Origin: Lacimicrobium alkaliphilum
GTDB lineage: Bacteria > Pseudomonadota > Gammaproteobacteria > Enterobacterales > Alteromonadaceae
DNA length: 64,000 nt
Assembly (NCBI RefSeq): GCF_002591895.1
Contig: NZ_NISX01000010.1
Coordinates: 104,945-168,944, forward strand
Reading direction: 5' to 3'
Shown: piece after piece, positions 51,529 to 62,637 of the stretch
Numbering within the stretch: the stretch's first letter is position 1
Layout: each line of letters starts with the position of its first letter
Notes under the pieces: generated by a model
What the model was told of the DNA's origin: nothing
The model's database searches: none
Seen by the model: the letters and a program-made list of their open reading frames with translations, nothing else
Program-made: the position numbers and the translations under genes

Positions 51529-54317
51529 TATTCCTCCACCGTTGGACGATAACGGGTAGTCAGCTTACCCAGGTTTGCAAGAATCAGCAGGGTTGCGCCT
51601 ACTACCGTGAGATACACACCCAAATCAAACAGGATGGCACTTGCCAGCTCGATTTCACCTATCCAGGGAATGTCGAAGTAATCAAACCAGGACGTTAAGA
51701 AAGGTTTGCCGAATAGCCAACTCCCCGCCCCGGTCAGTGCCGCAATTAACACACCACTGGCGATCAGCCATTGATAGTCCACCTTAATACGTGGCTTAAT
51801 CCAGTCGACGCCGTGGGCGATATACTGCTGGATCAGAGCGACTGAGGTAATCAACCCGGCGATAAACCCTCCACCCGGCATATTGTGTCCACGCAGGAAA
51901 ATATAAGCGGAAACCAGCAACGCCAGTGGCAACAGACTTTGTGAAATCATCGCCAGAATCAGCGGATGACGATCTTCCGACCATGGCCTGCCTTTTTCAT
52001 CGGCAGAGGGCATGGCCAGACGCATTCTGGCGATCAGTTTGAAAATGCCCAATGCAGCGATCCCCAGCACGGTGATCTCTCCGAGCGTATCAAAGCCCCT
52101 GAAGTCCACCAGAATTACATTAACCACATTGGTTCCTCCCCCACCGGTTTTGCTATTGGCGAGGAAGAACTCTGAAATACTCTCAAAAGGACGGGTGATA
52201 ATGGCGTAATTGATGGTGGCAATCACGCCACCACAAGCCGCAGCGATCCCCAGATCTCTTACTACACGTCTTGGAGATGATTCATTTTTGGTTTTCTGCG
52301 GCAGAAAAAACAGCGCCAACATCAACAAAATAACGGTTACCACCTCCACAGCTAATTGTGTCAGTGCCAAGTCCGGAGCCGAGAAACGCGCAAATGTAAT
52401 CGAAACGATCAACCCCACCACGGACAAGGTAATCAGCGCCACCATACGCTGGCGATGCAATATCACTGTGGCCAGTGCGCTGATGCAAAGTAAAATCGCC
52501 GCAGTGATTTCAATACCATTTACGTCCTGAAGGGGTAAATGCCCGGCGGCGCTGTTCAGCTCCATCAATGGACTGGCAGTCATAATCAGTGTCAGAACCA
52601 AAAGCAGAGCAACATAACGCTGCAAAGAGCCATTCGCCATCCACTCATGTAAGGCTGTAGCCTGACGCACCAGGGCCTGTACCGCACCTTCGAAGATTAA
52701 TTTGGCGTCGGTTTCCCTGAACTGAGACTGAAAGCGGTACAATCGACTGCGATACGCATAAACCAGTAAGCCCCCCGTCATCGCGATAAAGCTCATCAGC
52801 AAAGGTAAATTAAAACCATGCCAGATAGACAAACTATACTCAGGTAACTGCCCATCGAGCACTGAGGATGATGCAGCCTGCAATAAACTTCCAATCATAA
52901 AACTGGGAAATATCCCCACCAACAAACACAGTGTCACCAGAATCTCAACCGGGATCTTCATATAACGAGGTGGCTCATGAGGCGTTTTGGGAATATCTAT
53001 CGGCTCGCCGTTAAAAAACACATCGTGGATAAAACGCAGCGAATAAGCGACAGAAAAAATGCCCCCGAGTGTTGCCAGCACCGGAATCATCCAGGATAAA
53101 GAGCCAAGCGCAACCTGATGTAAGGTCTCGGCAAAAAACATTTCTTTGGATAAAAATCCATTCAGTAATGGTATTCCTGCCATAGACGCCGCCGCCACCA
53201 TCGCCAGAGTCGCAGTGTAAGGCATGTAACGCCATAAGCCGTTAAGCTTACGCATATCCCGTGAACCGGATTCATGATCGATAATCCCGGCAGCCATAAA
53301 CAGTGAGGCTTTAAATATGGCATGGTTCATTATATGAAACACGGCAGCCACAGCGGCCAGCTTGGTATCCATCCCCAACAACAGGGTAATCAACCCCAGA
53401 TGGCTGATAGTGGAATATGCCAGCAACCCTTTAAGATCGTGTTTAAACAGCGCCACATAGGCACCAAGTAACAGGGTCGCGAGGCCGGTGAGACTGACGG
53501 TTAAAAACCACAGTTCAGTACCCGCCAACACGGGATACATGCGCGCCAGCAAGAAAATACCGGCTTTCACCATAGTGGCAGAATGTAGATAGGCACTGAC
53601 CGGTGTGGGTGCGGCCATGGCATGAGGAAGCCAGAAATGAAACGGAAACTGAGCCGATTTGGTGAAAGCTCCCAACAATACAAGAATCAGCGCTACCGGA
53701 TACATAGCGTGTTCGCGAATCATGTTTCCACTGGCCAGTACAGTACCTAAATCGTAGCTGCCGACAATATCAGCGATAATAAGCAAACCTGCAAGCAACG
53801 CCAGACCACCAGCCCCGGTTACTGTAAGCGCCATTCTGGCGCCTTTGCGTGATTCTGACTTTGATGACCAGAATCCGATTAATAAAAATGAGCTGATACT
53901 GGTTACTTCCCAGGCCATCCAGAGCTGCAACAGGTTATTTGACAGCACTATGGACAGCATCGCTGTCATAAACAGAATCAGGTAAGCGTAAAATCGCCCC
54001 ATCGCATCTTTGTCAGACAGATAGTAACGGGCATAGAGAATGATCAACAGGCCAATGCCCAGAATCAACATGGCAAACATTATCGCCAGGCCGTCCAGAC
54101 GCAGTGACAGAGTCAATCCCACGGCAGGGATCCAGGCCAGACTCTCAGTAATCGTCTGACCCGAGAGTACCTCTGGCAACAGCGTAGCAATCTGAGTCAA
54201 CGCCAGTGCGGGTGCCAGCATCGTAAAAAATGCACAGGCTGTGCGCCCAAACCGCTCTGTTATCAGCGGCACAAACACCCCAATCAATAATAAAACGGGT
54301 ATCCAGAATAAACTCAT
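51528..54317 (-). CDS. mrpA: Mrp antiporter fused subunit A/B
   Basis: 929 residues from ATG 54317. The N-terminal two thirds is a NuoL-like antiporter subunit ([49 protein letters not shown]). The C-terminal third (about 600-925) contains the MbhE-like and MrpB-like part with [15 protein letters not shown] and B are thus one polypeptide, as in rhizobial pha and other six-gene operons. The upstream in-frame ATG at 54335 is an alternative start; neither has an ideal ribosome site. The operon makes pH and salt tolerance likely. Confidence 0.94.
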   Translation of the reverse strand: MSLFWIPVLLLIGVFVPLITERFGRTACAFFTMLAPALALTQIATLLPEVLSGQTITESLAWIPAVGLTLSLRLDGLAIMFAMLILGIGLLIILYARYYLSDKDAMGRFYAYLILFMTAMLSIVLSNNLLQLWMAWEVTSISSFLLIGFWSSKSESRKGARMALTVTGAGGLALLAGLLIIADIVGSYDLGTVLASGNMIREHAMYPVALILVLLGAFTKSAQFPFHFWLPHAMAAPTPVSAYLHSATMVKAGIFLLARMYPVLAGTELWFLTVSLTGLATLLLGAYVALFKHDLKGLLAYSTISHLGLITLLLGMDTKLAAVAAVFHIMNHAIFKASLFMAAGIIDHESGSRDMRKLNGLWRYMPYTATLAMVAAASMAGIPLLNGFLSKEMFFAETLHQVALGSLSWMIPVLATLGGIFSVAYSLRFIHDVFFNGEPIDIPKTPHEPPRYMKIPVEILVTLCLLVGIFPSFMIGSLLQAASSSVLDGQLPEYSLSIWHGFNLPLLMSFIAMTGGLLVYAYRSRLYRFQSQFRETDAKLIFEGAVQALVRQATALHEWMANGSLQRYVALLLVLTLIMTASPLMELNSAAGHLPLQDVNGIEITAAILLCISALATVILHRQRMVALITLSVVGLIVSITFARFSAPDLALTQLAVEVVTVILLMLALFFLPQKTKNESSPRRVVRDLGIAAACGGVIATINYAIITRPFESISEFFLANSKTGGGGTNVVNVILVDFRGFDTLGEITVLGIAALGIFKLIARMRLAMPSADEKGRPWSEDRHPLILAMISQSLLPLALLVSAYIFLRGHNMPGGGFIAGLITSVALIQQYIAHGVDWIKPRIKVDYQWLIASGVLIAALTGAGSWLFGKPFLTSWFDYFDIPWIGEIELASAILFDLGVYLTVVGATLLILANLGKLTTRYRPTVEE

Positions 54318-54597
54318 TATGTCGCCGTGCTCCATTTTGTTATTGTCTGAACAGCGCAGCTAAGGTAATTGTGATTCACTACAGACAGAGCAGGATCCGT
54401 CGACGTGCAAATCATGGCACTCTATCTGGTTCAATGTGGAAAGTTATATTAACTCTCAAACCAACAGCTTAGCTTTACCAAGGCTAATCGAAGCGCCTGA
54501 CGTGGGCAAGAAAAACCGCGTTAAACACGCAAAGGAGTGAGCTGAACGAATGGCAACTGAGCAAATTTCCGCCAACCGCTAGCCGGATGGGTTGATT

Positions 54598-54861
54598 TTA
54601 TACGTAAATATCCAGGTGACCTTCTTCATCAGGCCCCTCATTTTCTTCAGAATTTTTCTGTTTAGCTTTTTTACCGCCCGGCTTTTTTTTCTGCTTTTGT
54701 TGCTGCCGGGCTTCACGCTCTTCGGCAGTCATATTTTTTTCGTCTTCTTCCAGCGCACGAAGACGGGCTTCCTTGTCGACTTGCTCGACACGGTGCTTGT
54801 CTTCCAGAGGATTAACCTTGCCTTCCTTGGGCAAGATAGGGAAAAGCAGATCACTTACCAT
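54598..54861 (-). CDS. Small highly charged protein of unknown function
   Basis: 87 residues. After a short apolar start (MVSDLLFPILPKEGKVNPLE) it is a charged, probably coiled-coil helix: acidic then lysine/glutamine-rich (about 25-75, AEEREARQQQKQKKK), ending EEGHLDIYV. I do not recognise the family. Codon structure and the absence of stops over a strongly biased composition suggest it is real, but the ribosome site is weak. It lies alone between the Mrp operon and the his leader; 54318-54597 upstream of Mrp shows no other gene. Confidence 0.55.
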   Translation of the reverse strand: MVSDLLFPILPKEGKVNPLEDKHRVEQVDKEARLRALEEDEKNMTAEEREARQQQKQKKKPGGKKAKQKNSEENEGPDEEGHLDIYV

Positions 54862-55018
54862 AGTTCAGCCTGTTTTTTAACCAGATGTTTATCATACTCA
54901 TATCGGGCGAATTATTCGACTCTTTAGGTTATGACCATGTTTTTAACCGGCTTACTCACTTTAGCCCTTTGTTATTCCATTACGTTTTAATCAATGACGA
55001 TTATATCAATAATCCTGC

Positions 55019-55047
55019 TTGCACTTATGACCACTTATCAGTACCTT
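55019..55047 (+). promoter_or_regulatory. Possible his operon promoter
   Basis: TTGCAC (55019-55024), 17-base spacer, TACCTT (55042-55047). A transcript starting near 55054 would carry the leader peptide at 55108. The -10 is imperfect. The rest of 54862-55107 holds no gene; a GTGCT-TCG-AGCAC hairpin lies in 55055-55070. Confidence 0.4.
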
Positions 55048-55107
55048 AAGCGCTGTGCTTCGAGCACTCGCATTTTCATTTTAGTCAGAGTATCCAGATA
55101 CCGAATT

Positions 55108-55158
55108 ATGATTAACCAGAACCTGAAGACGATTCATCACCATCATCACCCGGCATAA
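55108..55158 (+). CDS. hisL: Histidine operon leader peptide
   Basis: A 16-codon frame, MINQNLKTIHHHHHPA, with five consecutive histidine codons, followed by an attenuator and hisG. It matches the E. coli hisL arrangement (seven His). Ribosome stalling at CAT/CAC when charged tRNA-His is low should switch the downstream RNA folding. No strong Shine-Dalgarno was seen. Confidence 0.9.
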   Translation: MINQNLKTIHHHHHPA

Positions 55159-55250
55159 CCTTTCAGGTTCGTGCTGGAAGGTTGTGTAAATCGCCTTCCA
55201 GTGGAATCCCAGATTAAGAGACCCCCGGAAGGCAACTTCCGGGGGTTTTT
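55120..55250 (+). terminator. Histidine attenuator with six pairing segments A-F
   Basis: A AACCTGAA (55120-55127) pairs with B TTCAGGTT (55162-55169). C CTGGAAGG (55174-55181) pairs with D CCTTCCAG (55194-55201). E ACCCCCGGAAG (55221-55231) and F CTTCCGGGGGT (55236-55246) form the terminator with a GCAA loop and U run. Alternatives are B' CCTTTCAG (55159-55166) with C, one G-U pair, and D CCTTCC with E GGAAGG (55227-55232). Stalling on the His codons opens A:B, favouring B:C and D:E, and so reads through. Confidence 0.88.
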
Positions 55251-55280
55251 CGTTTTCAGACACAATTTTAAGGTAGTAGC

Positions 55281-56180
55281 ATGACAGACAACAACAGACT
55301 GAGAATCGCAGTACAAAAGTCGGGCAGACTTTGTGAAGGCAGCATGGAACTGCTCAAAGCTATCGGGGTGAAACTTTCTATCCGGGATCGTCTGCTGATT
55401 GCTCATTCCACTAATCTTCCTATCGATTTACTGCGGGTAAGGGATGACGATATTCCGGGCCTGGTGATGGACGGCGTGGTTGATTTGGGATTTATCGGCG
55501 AGAACGAGCTTGAAGAAAAAATGCTTGAGCGTCGGGCGGCCGATAAACAACATCAATACGATGTGCTCGAACGCCTGGATTTCGGTGGCTGCCGTCTCTC
55601 CATTGCGGTTCCTAATGAGATGCCGTATCAGGGAATCGCGTCCCTTGCAGGAACAAAGATCGCCACCACTTACCCCTATCTGCTGGAGCGCTATTTCCGC
55701 GAACAGAAAATCGACGCCAAAGCAGTAATGCTCAATGGCTCCGTTGAAGTGGCCCCCCGTGCCGGGTTGGCCGATGCCATCTGCGATCTGGTCAGCACCG
55801 GAGCAACGCTGGAAGCCAACGGTCTGGAAGAAAAAGAAGTGATTTTTCGCTCTAAAGCGGTATTGATTCAGCGCCGCGGCGAGTTGCCACAAACTAAGCA
55901 GCAACTCATCGATAAGCTGCTCACCCGTATTAATGGCGTTATGCAGGCCAAAGAGAGCAAGTACATTATGCTGCACGCGCCAAAAGACAAACTCGATGAG
56001 GTAAAAGCACTACTACCCGGAGCCGAAAACCCGACTCTTTTGCCACTGGCGGGCAATGATAGCAGCGTCGCGGTGCATGTAGTGAGTACCGAAACCATGT
56101 TCTGGGAAACGATGGAAAAGCTCAAAGGCCTTGGCTGTCGGAGTATTCTGGTGCTGCCGATTGAGAAAATGTTGGGGTAA
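55281..56180 (+). CDS. hisG: ATP phosphoribosyltransferase, long form
   Basis: 299 residues, first step of histidine synthesis (ATP plus PRPP to phosphoribosyl-ATP). The long form has its own C-terminal ACT-like regulatory domain (about 225-299) and needs no HisZ; feedback by histidine is expected. The PRPP loop region [18 protein letters not shown] is conserved. AAGG lies seven bases before the ATG. It starts the operon hisGDCBHAFI. Confidence 0.97.
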   Translation: MTDNNRLRIAVQKSGRLCEGSMELLKAIGVKLSIRDRLLIAHSTNLPIDLLRVRDDDIPGLVMDGVVDLGFIGENELEEKMLERRAADKQHQYDVLERLDFGGCRLSIAVPNEMPYQGIASLAGTKIATTYPYLLERYFREQKIDAKAVMLNGSVEVAPRAGLADAICDLVSTGATLEANGLEEKEVIFRSKAVLIQRRGELPQTKQQLIDKLLTRINGVMQAKESKYIMLHAPKDKLDEVKALLPGAENPTLLPLAGNDSSVAVHVVSTETMFWETMEKLKGLGCRSILVLPIEKMLG

Positions 56181-56182
56181 CT

Positions 56183-57490
56183 ATGCAAAGCTGGAATCAA
56201 CTGCAAAACAACGATCGCCAGGCATTGCTGCAACGCCCCGCCATGCGTGACAACGAGAGTTTGTCAGATATCGTTGAAGGTATAATCCATGGGATCGACG
56301 AGGGCGGAGATCAGACTCTGTTACAGATGACAGAAAAGTACGATGGTGTCGCTCTGGCCAGTCTCAGGCTTGATGATGAAGAGATTGAACGGGCCATCTC
56401 TGTGCTGAGCCAGGAATCAAAATCAGCCCTGGATCTGGCCTACGCGAATATCAAAAGCTTCCATCAGGCGCAGTGGCCACAAGACATTCGGGTACAGACC
56501 AGTCCGGGAGTTATCTGTGAGCTGAAGCATCAGCCAATTGCCTCAGTGGGCTTATATATTCCCGGTGGTACTGCCCCACTCCCTTCGACCGTTCTGATGC
56601 TTGGTGTAACCGCGCAGGTCGCCGGATGCCCCAGGAAAGTATTAGTCAGTCCGCCAAACAAACAAGGATCACTGGCCCCGGAGATCCTTTATGCGGCCAA
56701 ACGTTGTGATATTGATGAAATCTACCTCTGTGGCGGTGCACAGGCCATTGCCGCTTTGGCTCTGGGAACCGAAAGCATTGCCAGAGTCGACAAAATCTTC
56801 GGCCCGGGGAACAGCTATGTTACTGAGGCTAAGCAACAGGTTAGTCGTATACCTGGTGGCCCGGCTATCGACATGCCGGCTGGCCCCTCTGAGGTATTGG
56901 TTATCGCTGACAAAGACGCCAACCCGGTGTTTGTTGCATCCGATTTACTTTCTCAGGCAGAGCATGGTGCCGATTCTCAAGCTGTGCTGGTCAGCGACAG
57001 TACAGCGCTAATTAATGCCGTTAAAGAACAAATCAATCAGCAACTTGAATCGCTCAGTCGTAAAGATATCGCCACCCGGAGTATTGCTCATAGCCGCTAT
57101 ATTCTGGCCGACTCCATAAATCAGGCCATTGAGATCAGCAACGCCTATGGCCCCGAGCATCTGATTCTGCAAATCAACAATCCTCGTCAGTGGATGAACC
57201 AGATTAGCAATGCAGGTTCCATTTTTATCGGCCCCTGGTCACCCGAATCTGCAGGTGACTATGCCAGTGGAACCAATCATGTATTACCGACTTATGGCTA
57301 TGCCCGTAATACCTCAAGTCTGGGGCTTATGGATTTTTTACGACGCTATACGGTGCAGGAATTGAGCGCACAAGGATTACAGGAAATCGGTCCGGCAATC
57401 ATGCAGTTAGCCGATGCAGAAGGGCTGGATGCACATCGCCAGGCGGTAAAGCTAAGGCTTGATGCACTGAAAAAGGAGGCATCAGTATGA
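56183..57490 (+). CDS. hisD: Histidinol dehydrogenase
   Basis: 435 residues. Oxidises histidinol to histidine in two NAD-dependent steps. YIPGGTAPLPSTVLM, FGPGNSYVTEAK and the zinc-site SQAEHGADSQ are present, with the catalytic histidines in GPEHLI and TNHVLPT. It begins two bases after hisG and overlaps hisC by four bases. Confidence 0.97.
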   Translation: MQSWNQLQNNDRQALLQRPAMRDNESLSDIVEGIIHGIDEGGDQTLLQMTEKYDGVALASLRLDDEEIERAISVLSQESKSALDLAYANIKSFHQAQWPQDIRVQTSPGVICELKHQPIASVGLYIPGGTAPLPSTVLMLGVTAQVAGCPRKVLVSPPNKQGSLAPEILYAAKRCDIDEIYLCGGAQAIAALALGTESIARVDKIFGPGNSYVTEAKQQVSRIPGGPAIDMPAGPSEVLVIADKDANPVFVASDLLSQAEHGADSQAVLVSDSTALINAVKEQINQQLESLSRKDIATRSIAHSRYILADSINQAIEISNAYGPEHLILQINNPRQWMNQISNAGSIFIGPWSPESAGDYASGTNHVLPTYGYARNTSSLGLMDFLRRYTVQELSAQGLQEIGPAIMQLADAEGLDAHRQAVKLRLDALKKEASV

Positions 57491-58575
57491 GTACCGCATT
57501 AGAACTGGCCGAAAACTTACAATGTGCGCATCTTAAAGCATTGCAGCCCTACCAGTCAGCGCGACGTCTTTTTTCCGGTGGTCAGGATTGGTTAAATGCC
57601 AATGAATCGCCGTTTAGCAATGACTTTACGGTCAATTGTGACACGCTGAACCGCTATCCGGATTGCCAGCCGAAAGCGGTTATTTCAGCCTATGCCGGTT
57701 ATGCAAACGTTGGCACAGAACAGGTATTGGTCAGCCGCGGTGCCGATGAGGGGATTGAATTATTGATCCGCGCTTTTTGTCAGCCGGGACAGGACCGTAT
57801 TCTTATCTGCCCGCCCACGTACGGCATGTATGCCATTAGTGCAGAAACCTTTCAGATTGGAGTAGAAACCGCTCCGCTTCAGACTGATTTCAGCCTTAAC
57901 TTAAACCATGTACTGGATTACGTGGGCAAAGTAAAACTGGTGTTTATCTGTTCTCCAAATAATCCCACCGGCACCGAGATCAACGAGCAACAGCTTAAAA
58001 CGGTGCTGGATGCCTACAAAGACAGTGCATTAGTGGTCGTAGATGAAGCCTATATAGAATTTGCTCAGAGTTCTGGCTGTGCCGACTGGCTTGCAGAGTA
58101 CCCAAACCTGGTAGTTTTGCGCACCCTATCCAAAGCCTTTGCACTGGCAGGAATTCGTTGCGGCTTCACGTTGGCGGCCCCTGAAATTATTCAGGTGTTG
58201 TATAAGGTCATCGCACCTTATCCATTACCTGAGCCCGTTGCACAGATAGCAGCACAAGCACTCTGTGCAGAGGGACTCAAAAGGGTTGAAAATCAGATCA
58301 GTCAACTCAGACAATGGCGTCAGGCACTGCTTAAATCACTTGAGAATATTTCTCAACTGACACCTGTTGGCGATACCCAGGCCAATTTTGTGTTAGTGCG
58401 CGCCGACAAAAAACAGGCGCTGATGGACCACCTTGTGTCGCAAGGTATCCTGATTCGTGATCAGTCAAAACAACTTCATCTGGATCATTGCCTGCGTATC
58501 AGTATCGGCAATGAGGAACAAAATCAGCGGCTCATCGCCGCTATTACGGCCTTTTATCAGCAGGAGGGGCAATGA
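57487..58575 (+). CDS. hisC: Histidinol-phosphate aminotransferase
   Basis: 362 residues, PLP-dependent class I/II aminotransferase. Conserved NANESPF near the start, [15 protein letters not shown] and the PLP lysine in [15 protein letters not shown]. It makes histidinol phosphate from imidazole-acetol phosphate and glutamate. ATGA overlap with hisD and with hisB. Confidence 0.97.
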   Translation: MSTALELAENLQCAHLKALQPYQSARRLFSGGQDWLNANESPFSNDFTVNCDTLNRYPDCQPKAVISAYAGYANVGTEQVLVSRGADEGIELLIRAFCQPGQDRILICPPTYGMYAISAETFQIGVETAPLQTDFSLNLNHVLDYVGKVKLVFICSPNNPTGTEINEQQLKTVLDAYKDSALVVVDEAYIEFAQSSGCADWLAEYPNLVVLRTLSKAFALAGIRCGFTLAAPEIIQVLYKVIAPYPLPEPVAQIAAQALCAEGLKRVENQISQLRQWRQALLKSLENISQLTPVGDTQANFVLVRADKKQALMDHLVSQGILIRDQSKQLHLDHCLRISIGNEEQNQRLIAAITAFYQQEGQ

Positions 58576-59642
58576 GCCAACAGGCGATTTTATTTATTGA
58601 CAGAGACGGCACTCTGGTTGAGGAGCCGCCAACAGACAAACAACTGGACAGCCTCGAAAAGCTGGTGTTTGAACCTATGGTAGTTCCTGTACTCACCCGG
58701 CTGCAGCAGGCCGGGTTTAAACTGGTGATCATTTCCAATCAGGATGGCCTGGGCACCGACAGTTTTCCACAAGCCGAATTCGATGTCCCCCATAACAAGA
58801 TGATGGCGTTGTTCAGCTCTCAGGGGGTGACCTTTGAAGAGGTACTGATTTGTCCGCACTTTGAATCTGATGAATGCAGTTGCCGCAAGCCCAAACTGGG
58901 CCTGGTGAAAGAATACCTGCAACAAGGCAAAGTCGATTTCAGTCGTTCCTATGTTATAGGTGACCGCCAGACTGATATGCAACTGGCGGAGAATATGGGG
59001 ATCCGCGGTCTGTGCTATGACAGAGATAAGAATGGCTGGCTCGACATCGAGCAGGCACTGCGCCCCAAAGGACGGCAGGCCGAAGTCATACGGACCACAT
59101 CGGAAACTGATATTCGGATTAATGTCGATCTCGATACACAGCGTAAATCGGCCATCAGTACCGGCATGGGCTTTTTTGATCATATGCTGGATCAGATTGC
59201 CACCCATGGCGGTATAACCCTGGATGTGAACGTCAAAGGCGACCTGCATATTGATGATCACCATTCAGTAGAAGATACAGCCCTGGCGATCGGTGAAGCG
59301 CTGCGCAAAGCTCTGGGTGATAAACGCGGCATTGGACGCTTTGGTTTTGCCCTGCCCATGGATGAATGCAAGGCCGAATGTGTGCTGGATATCTCCGCCC
59401 GCCCCTACCTTAAATTTGATGCCAGTTTCAGCCAGGACAATGTCGGCGAGATGTCGACCCAGATGGTATCGCACTTTTTTCGTTCATTAAGCGACAGCAT
59501 GGGCATCTCATTGCATCTTTCCACTACAGAAGGAAACGCCCATCATCAGGTAGAAAGCCTGTTTAAAGTTTTTGGACGGGCCCTGCGCCAGGCAGTGACC
59601 AAGCAAGGTGATGTGTTGCCCAGTAGTAAAGGAGCGCTTTAG
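58572..59642 (+). CDS. hisB: Bifunctional histidinol-phosphatase/imidazoleglycerol-phosphate dehydratase
   Basis: 356 residues. N-terminal HAD phosphatase (about 1-165) with FIDRDGTL and a zinc loop [15 protein letters not shown]-terminal dehydratase (about 168-356) with [11 protein letters not shown] and the manganese-binding [10 protein letters not shown] and [10 protein letters not shown]. The two-domain enzyme is the gammaproteobacterial form and supplies steps six and eight of the pathway. Confidence 0.97.
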   Translation: MSQQAILFIDRDGTLVEEPPTDKQLDSLEKLVFEPMVVPVLTRLQQAGFKLVIISNQDGLGTDSFPQAEFDVPHNKMMALFSSQGVTFEEVLICPHFESDECSCRKPKLGLVKEYLQQGKVDFSRSYVIGDRQTDMQLAENMGIRGLCYDRDKNGWLDIEQALRPKGRQAEVIRTTSETDIRINVDLDTQRKSAISTGMGFFDHMLDQIATHGGITLDVNVKGDLHIDDHHSVEDTALAIGEALRKALGDKRGIGRFGFALPMDECKAECVLDISARPYLKFDASFSQDNVGEMSTQMVSHFFRSLSDSMGISLHLSTTEGNAHHQVESLFKVFGRALRQAVTKQGDVLPSSKGAL

Positions 59643-60235
59643 TGAAACTGGTGATCATAGATACCGGCTGCGCCAATATCTCTTCGGTACGCTTTGCCAT
59701 CGAACGTCTTGGCTATGCAGTAGAGGTATCGGATAGTCCTGAGCGCATTCGCGCTGCGGATAAAGTCTTTTTACCCGGTGTTGGTGCTGCAGCAGCGGCG
59801 ATGGAACAGATTCGCGATAAAGGTCTGGCAGAGCTGCTGCCCCAACTTAGCCAGCCTGTGTTGGGGATCTGTCTGGGAATGCAGTTAATGACCCGTTTTT
59901 CTGAGGAAGGTCAGGCTCAGTGCCTCGCCATGATAGACACCGATGTCAGGCGCATGCAGGTGGGCGAGCTACGCTTACCACATATGGGCTGGAACCAGAT
60001 TCAAGCAGAACAGAACTCGAAGCTCTTCAGGGGAATTGAAGATGGTAGTTATTTTTACTTTGTGCACAGTTACGCAGTCACTGTTGGTAATCACACTTTA
60101 AGCAGCTGTGAGTATGGTGGGCGCTTCTCTGCCAGTATTGGTCAGAATAATTTTTATGGTGTGCAATTCCATCCTGAACGCTCGGGCCCTGTGGGTGCCA
60201 GATTATTAGACAACTTTATCCAACTATGCGATTAA
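59642..60235 (+). CDS. hisH: Imidazole glycerol phosphate synthase glutaminase subunit
   Basis: 197 residues, class I glutamine amidotransferase. Nucleophile C77 in GICLGMQ and the His-Glu of the triad in QFHPERS. It releases ammonia that is channelled to HisF. Start GTG shares its first base with the hisB stop. Confidence 0.96.
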   Translation: MKLVIIDTGCANISSVRFAIERLGYAVEVSDSPERIRAADKVFLPGVGAAAAAMEQIRDKGLAELLPQLSQPVLGICLGMQLMTRFSEEGQAQCLAMIDTDVRRMQVGELRLPHMGWNQIQAEQNSKLFRGIEDGSYFYFVHSYAVTVGNHTLSSCEYGGRFSASIGQNNFYGVQFHPERSGPVGARLLDNFIQLCD

Positions 60236-60251
60236 GGACTATGTCCAGCTT

Positions 60252-60989
60252 ATGATAATTCCAGCAATTGATTTAATCGACGGGCAGGTAGTGCGGCTCT
60301 ATCAGGGCGACTATCAGCAACAAACGCACTACGCCCTGTCTCCTGTAGATGTGGTTCATCGCTATGCCGACGCCGGTGCCACCTGGCTGCATATCGTTGA
60401 TCTCAGCGGTGCTAAGGATCCAGAAAAGCGCCAGCTAAAGCTGATATCTGAAATGGTTGCTACCGGGCGGATGCAGTTTCAGGCCGGGGGCGGAATCCGC
60501 AGTGAAGAAGATCTGGCCCAGCTGCTCGAGGCGGGCGTCAGCCGTGTTGTTATTGGCTCACTGGCCGTAAAACAACCTGAGCTGGTGAAAAGCTGGCTTA
60601 AACAATACGGCGCAGAGAAGATTGTATTAGCGCTGGATGTGAACATTGATGAACATGGCCGAAAATGTATCGCCACACATGGCTGGCAACAAAATAGTGG
60701 CGTCGAACTTGGTCCATTGTTGGATCAGATGATTGCAGCCGGGGCAAAACACGTGTTGTGCACCGACATCGCCTGTGATGGCACTTTGCAGGGCCCCAAT
60801 ACATCGCTCTATCAGCAGATGAAACGGGAATTTCCTGAGATTGTCTGCCAGGCGTCCGGGGGCATTGGCAATCTAGAGCACATTCATGCCCTCAAACCAA
60901 GCGGTGTTGATAGCGTCATCCTCGGCAGATCGCTACTCGAAGGAAAATTTGAGCTGGCTGAAGCTATTCAACTTTGGGAGAAAAAGTGA
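60252..60989 (+). CDS. hisA: ProFAR isomerase
   Basis: 245 residues, beta/alpha barrel. Conserved [16 protein letters not shown] at the start, FQAGGGIRS in the middle and [14 protein letters not shown] later, the two half-barrel phosphate sites. It isomerises the aminoaldose ProFAR to the ketose PRFAR. It starts 16 bases after hisH; its stop overlaps hisF by one base. Confidence 0.96.
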   Translation: MIIPAIDLIDGQVVRLYQGDYQQQTHYALSPVDVVHRYADAGATWLHIVDLSGAKDPEKRQLKLISEMVATGRMQFQAGGGIRSEEDLAQLLEAGVSRVVIGSLAVKQPELVKSWLKQYGAEKIVLALDVNIDEHGRKCIATHGWQQNSGVELGPLLDQMIAAGAKHVLCTDIACDGTLQGPNTSLYQQMKREFPEIVCQASGGIGNLEHIHALKPSGVDSVILGRSLLEGKFELAEAIQLWEKK

Positions 60990-61762
60990 TGTTGGCAAGA
61001 CGCATCATTCCGTGCCTGGACGTGAAAGAGGGTAAGGTCGTCAAAGGCGTACAGTTTCGCAACCATGAAATTGTCGGAGATATCGAGCCATTGGCCGAAT
61101 CCTATGCCCGCTCCGGTGCTGACGAACTGGTGTTTTACGATATTACCGCCTCCAGCGACGCCAGAGTGGTAGACAAAAGCTGGGTTAGCCGTGTAGCGAA
61201 AGTCATTGATATCCCTTTTTGTGTAGCCGGTGGTATCAAATCCGTAGCTGACGCAGGCCGGATACTGGAAATGGGTGCCGATAAGATCTCGGTTAACTCC
61301 CCGGCCCTGGCCAACCCTGAACTGATAACCCAGTTACATGACCGCTTTGGTCAGCAATGTGTGGTCATCGGTATCGACAGCTTTTATGACCAGCAAAGCG
61401 GCCTTTATCAGGTCAAACAGTTTACCGGCGATGAAAAACGCACTCAGACCACAGCCTGGCAAACGGCGGATTGGGTCAATGAAGTTCAGGCAAGAGGAGC
61501 CGGTGAAATTGTACTGAACTGCATGAATCAGGACGGTGTGCGCCAGGGCTATGATATTGCACAGCTTAAAAGCATCCGTCAGCACTGCAACGTGCCCTTG
61601 ATTGCGTCAGGCGGCGCAGGTGACATGCAGCACTTCAGTGACGTCTTCACCGAGGCTGACGTAGATGGAGCACTGGCTGCATCGGTTTTTCATAAGGGAT
61701 TGATCGCCATCCCTGAACTGAAAGCTTTTTTACGTGGACAGGGCGTTGCCATCAGAAACTAG
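60989..61762 (+). CDS. hisF: Imidazole glycerol phosphate synthase cyclase subunit
   Basis: 257 residues, beta/alpha barrel paralogue of HisA. Starts [20 protein letters not shown]; the catalytic aspartates are in CLDV and in GIDSFYD. It cyclises PRFAR with ammonia from HisH to give imidazole glycerol phosphate and AICAR. ATG 60989 is chosen because GGGAG is eight bases upstream; the reading from 60974 adds five unconserved residues. Confidence 0.96.
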   Translation: MLARRIIPCLDVKEGKVVKGVQFRNHEIVGDIEPLAESYARSGADELVFYDITASSDARVVDKSWVSRVAKVIDIPFCVAGGIKSVADAGRILEMGADKISVNSPALANPELITQLHDRFGQQCVVIGIDSFYDQQSGLYQVKQFTGDEKRTQTTAWQTADWVNEVQARGAGEIVLNCMNQDGVRQGYDIAQLKSIRQHCNVPLIASGGAGDMQHFSDVFTEADVDGALAASVFHKGLIAIPELKAFLRGQGVAIRN

Positions 61763-61777
61763 GACAGAGAATACTCA

Positions 61778-62404
61778 ATGATCATTAATCAGACTAATAT
61801 CAATGCGCTTGCATGGGAAAAGATGGACAACCTGATTCCCGTCGTTGTTCAGCATGCTGTTTCGGGCAAAATCCTGATGCAGGGCTATATGAATCCAGAG
61901 GCCGTTGAACAGACACTGCAAAGTGCCAGAGTGACTTTTTACAGTCGTTCAAAACAGCGCCTGTGGACCAAAGGTGAAAGCTCCGGTCATACCCTGCATT
62001 TGACAGAGCTATCAACCGACTGTGATCAGGATGCGTTGATCGCACTGGCTTATCCAAATGGCCCGACCTGTCATCTGGGCACACCCAGTTGTTGGCATCA
62101 GGGCGCCACACCGGATATGACCTTTATCGCCGAACTCGAACAGATACTGGCACAACGAAAACAGGCCAGCCCGGACAGCAGCTATACGGCCAGCCTGTAT
62201 GCAAAAGGCATTAAGCGTATTGCCCAGAAAGTCGGAGAAGAAGGCGTAGAGACAGCACTTGCCGCCACGGTTGGAGATCTGGATGAACTTAAAAATGAGA
62301 GTGCGGATCTGCTCTATCATCTTATTGTGTTACTGCAGGCCAGTGAATTACAGTTAGCTGATGTAATAGAAGTGCTTAAACAACGTCATCAGAGTCCAAC
62401 CTGA
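61778..62404 (+). CDS. hisI: Bifunctional PRA-CH cyclohydrolase/PRA-PH pyrophosphatase
   Basis: 208 residues. N-terminal phosphoribosyl-AMP cyclohydrolase (about 1-115) with [24 protein letters not shown] and the metal site DCDQDALI. C-terminal phosphoribosyl-ATP pyrophosphatase (about 120-205) with [12 protein letters not shown]. The enzyme performs steps two and three. It is the last gene of the operon; no clear terminator follows, only a repeat. Confidence 0.96.
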   Translation: MIINQTNINALAWEKMDNLIPVVVQHAVSGKILMQGYMNPEAVEQTLQSARVTFYSRSKQRLWTKGESSGHTLHLTELSTDCDQDALIALAYPNGPTCHLGTPSCWHQGATPDMTFIAELEQILAQRKQASPDSSYTASLYAKGIKRIAQKVGEEGVETALAATVGDLDELKNESADLLYHLIVLLQASELQLADVIEVLKQRHQSPT

Positions 62405-62424
62405 CACGGTGCCTGGAAAGTGTT

Positions 62425-62495
62425 ATTCACCGCAGAGACACAGAGACTTTAATTATATCCACATTAGATCGGTGTACTCTGCGTACCCAGGATAT
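62425..62495. repeat. CACAGAG-type repeat fragment downstream of hisI
   Basis: TTCACCGCAGAGACACAGAG at the left and a degenerate GGTGTACTCTGCG on the right, related to the repeats at 20899, 23104 and 63784 but shorter. The remaining bases to 62637 hold the leader of the next gene. Confidence 0.6.
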
Positions 62496-62637
62496 CCTTT
62501 CACCGTTATAAATGGTGCTCACCACTGGTGAACATTCTATAAAATAGAACCTTTAAACGGATTTTTCGCCATTTATTTTTCCGTTATTGCCCTATATGCT
62601 GTTATTTATCATCAGTCAGCGGCAATAAGGGCCACTA

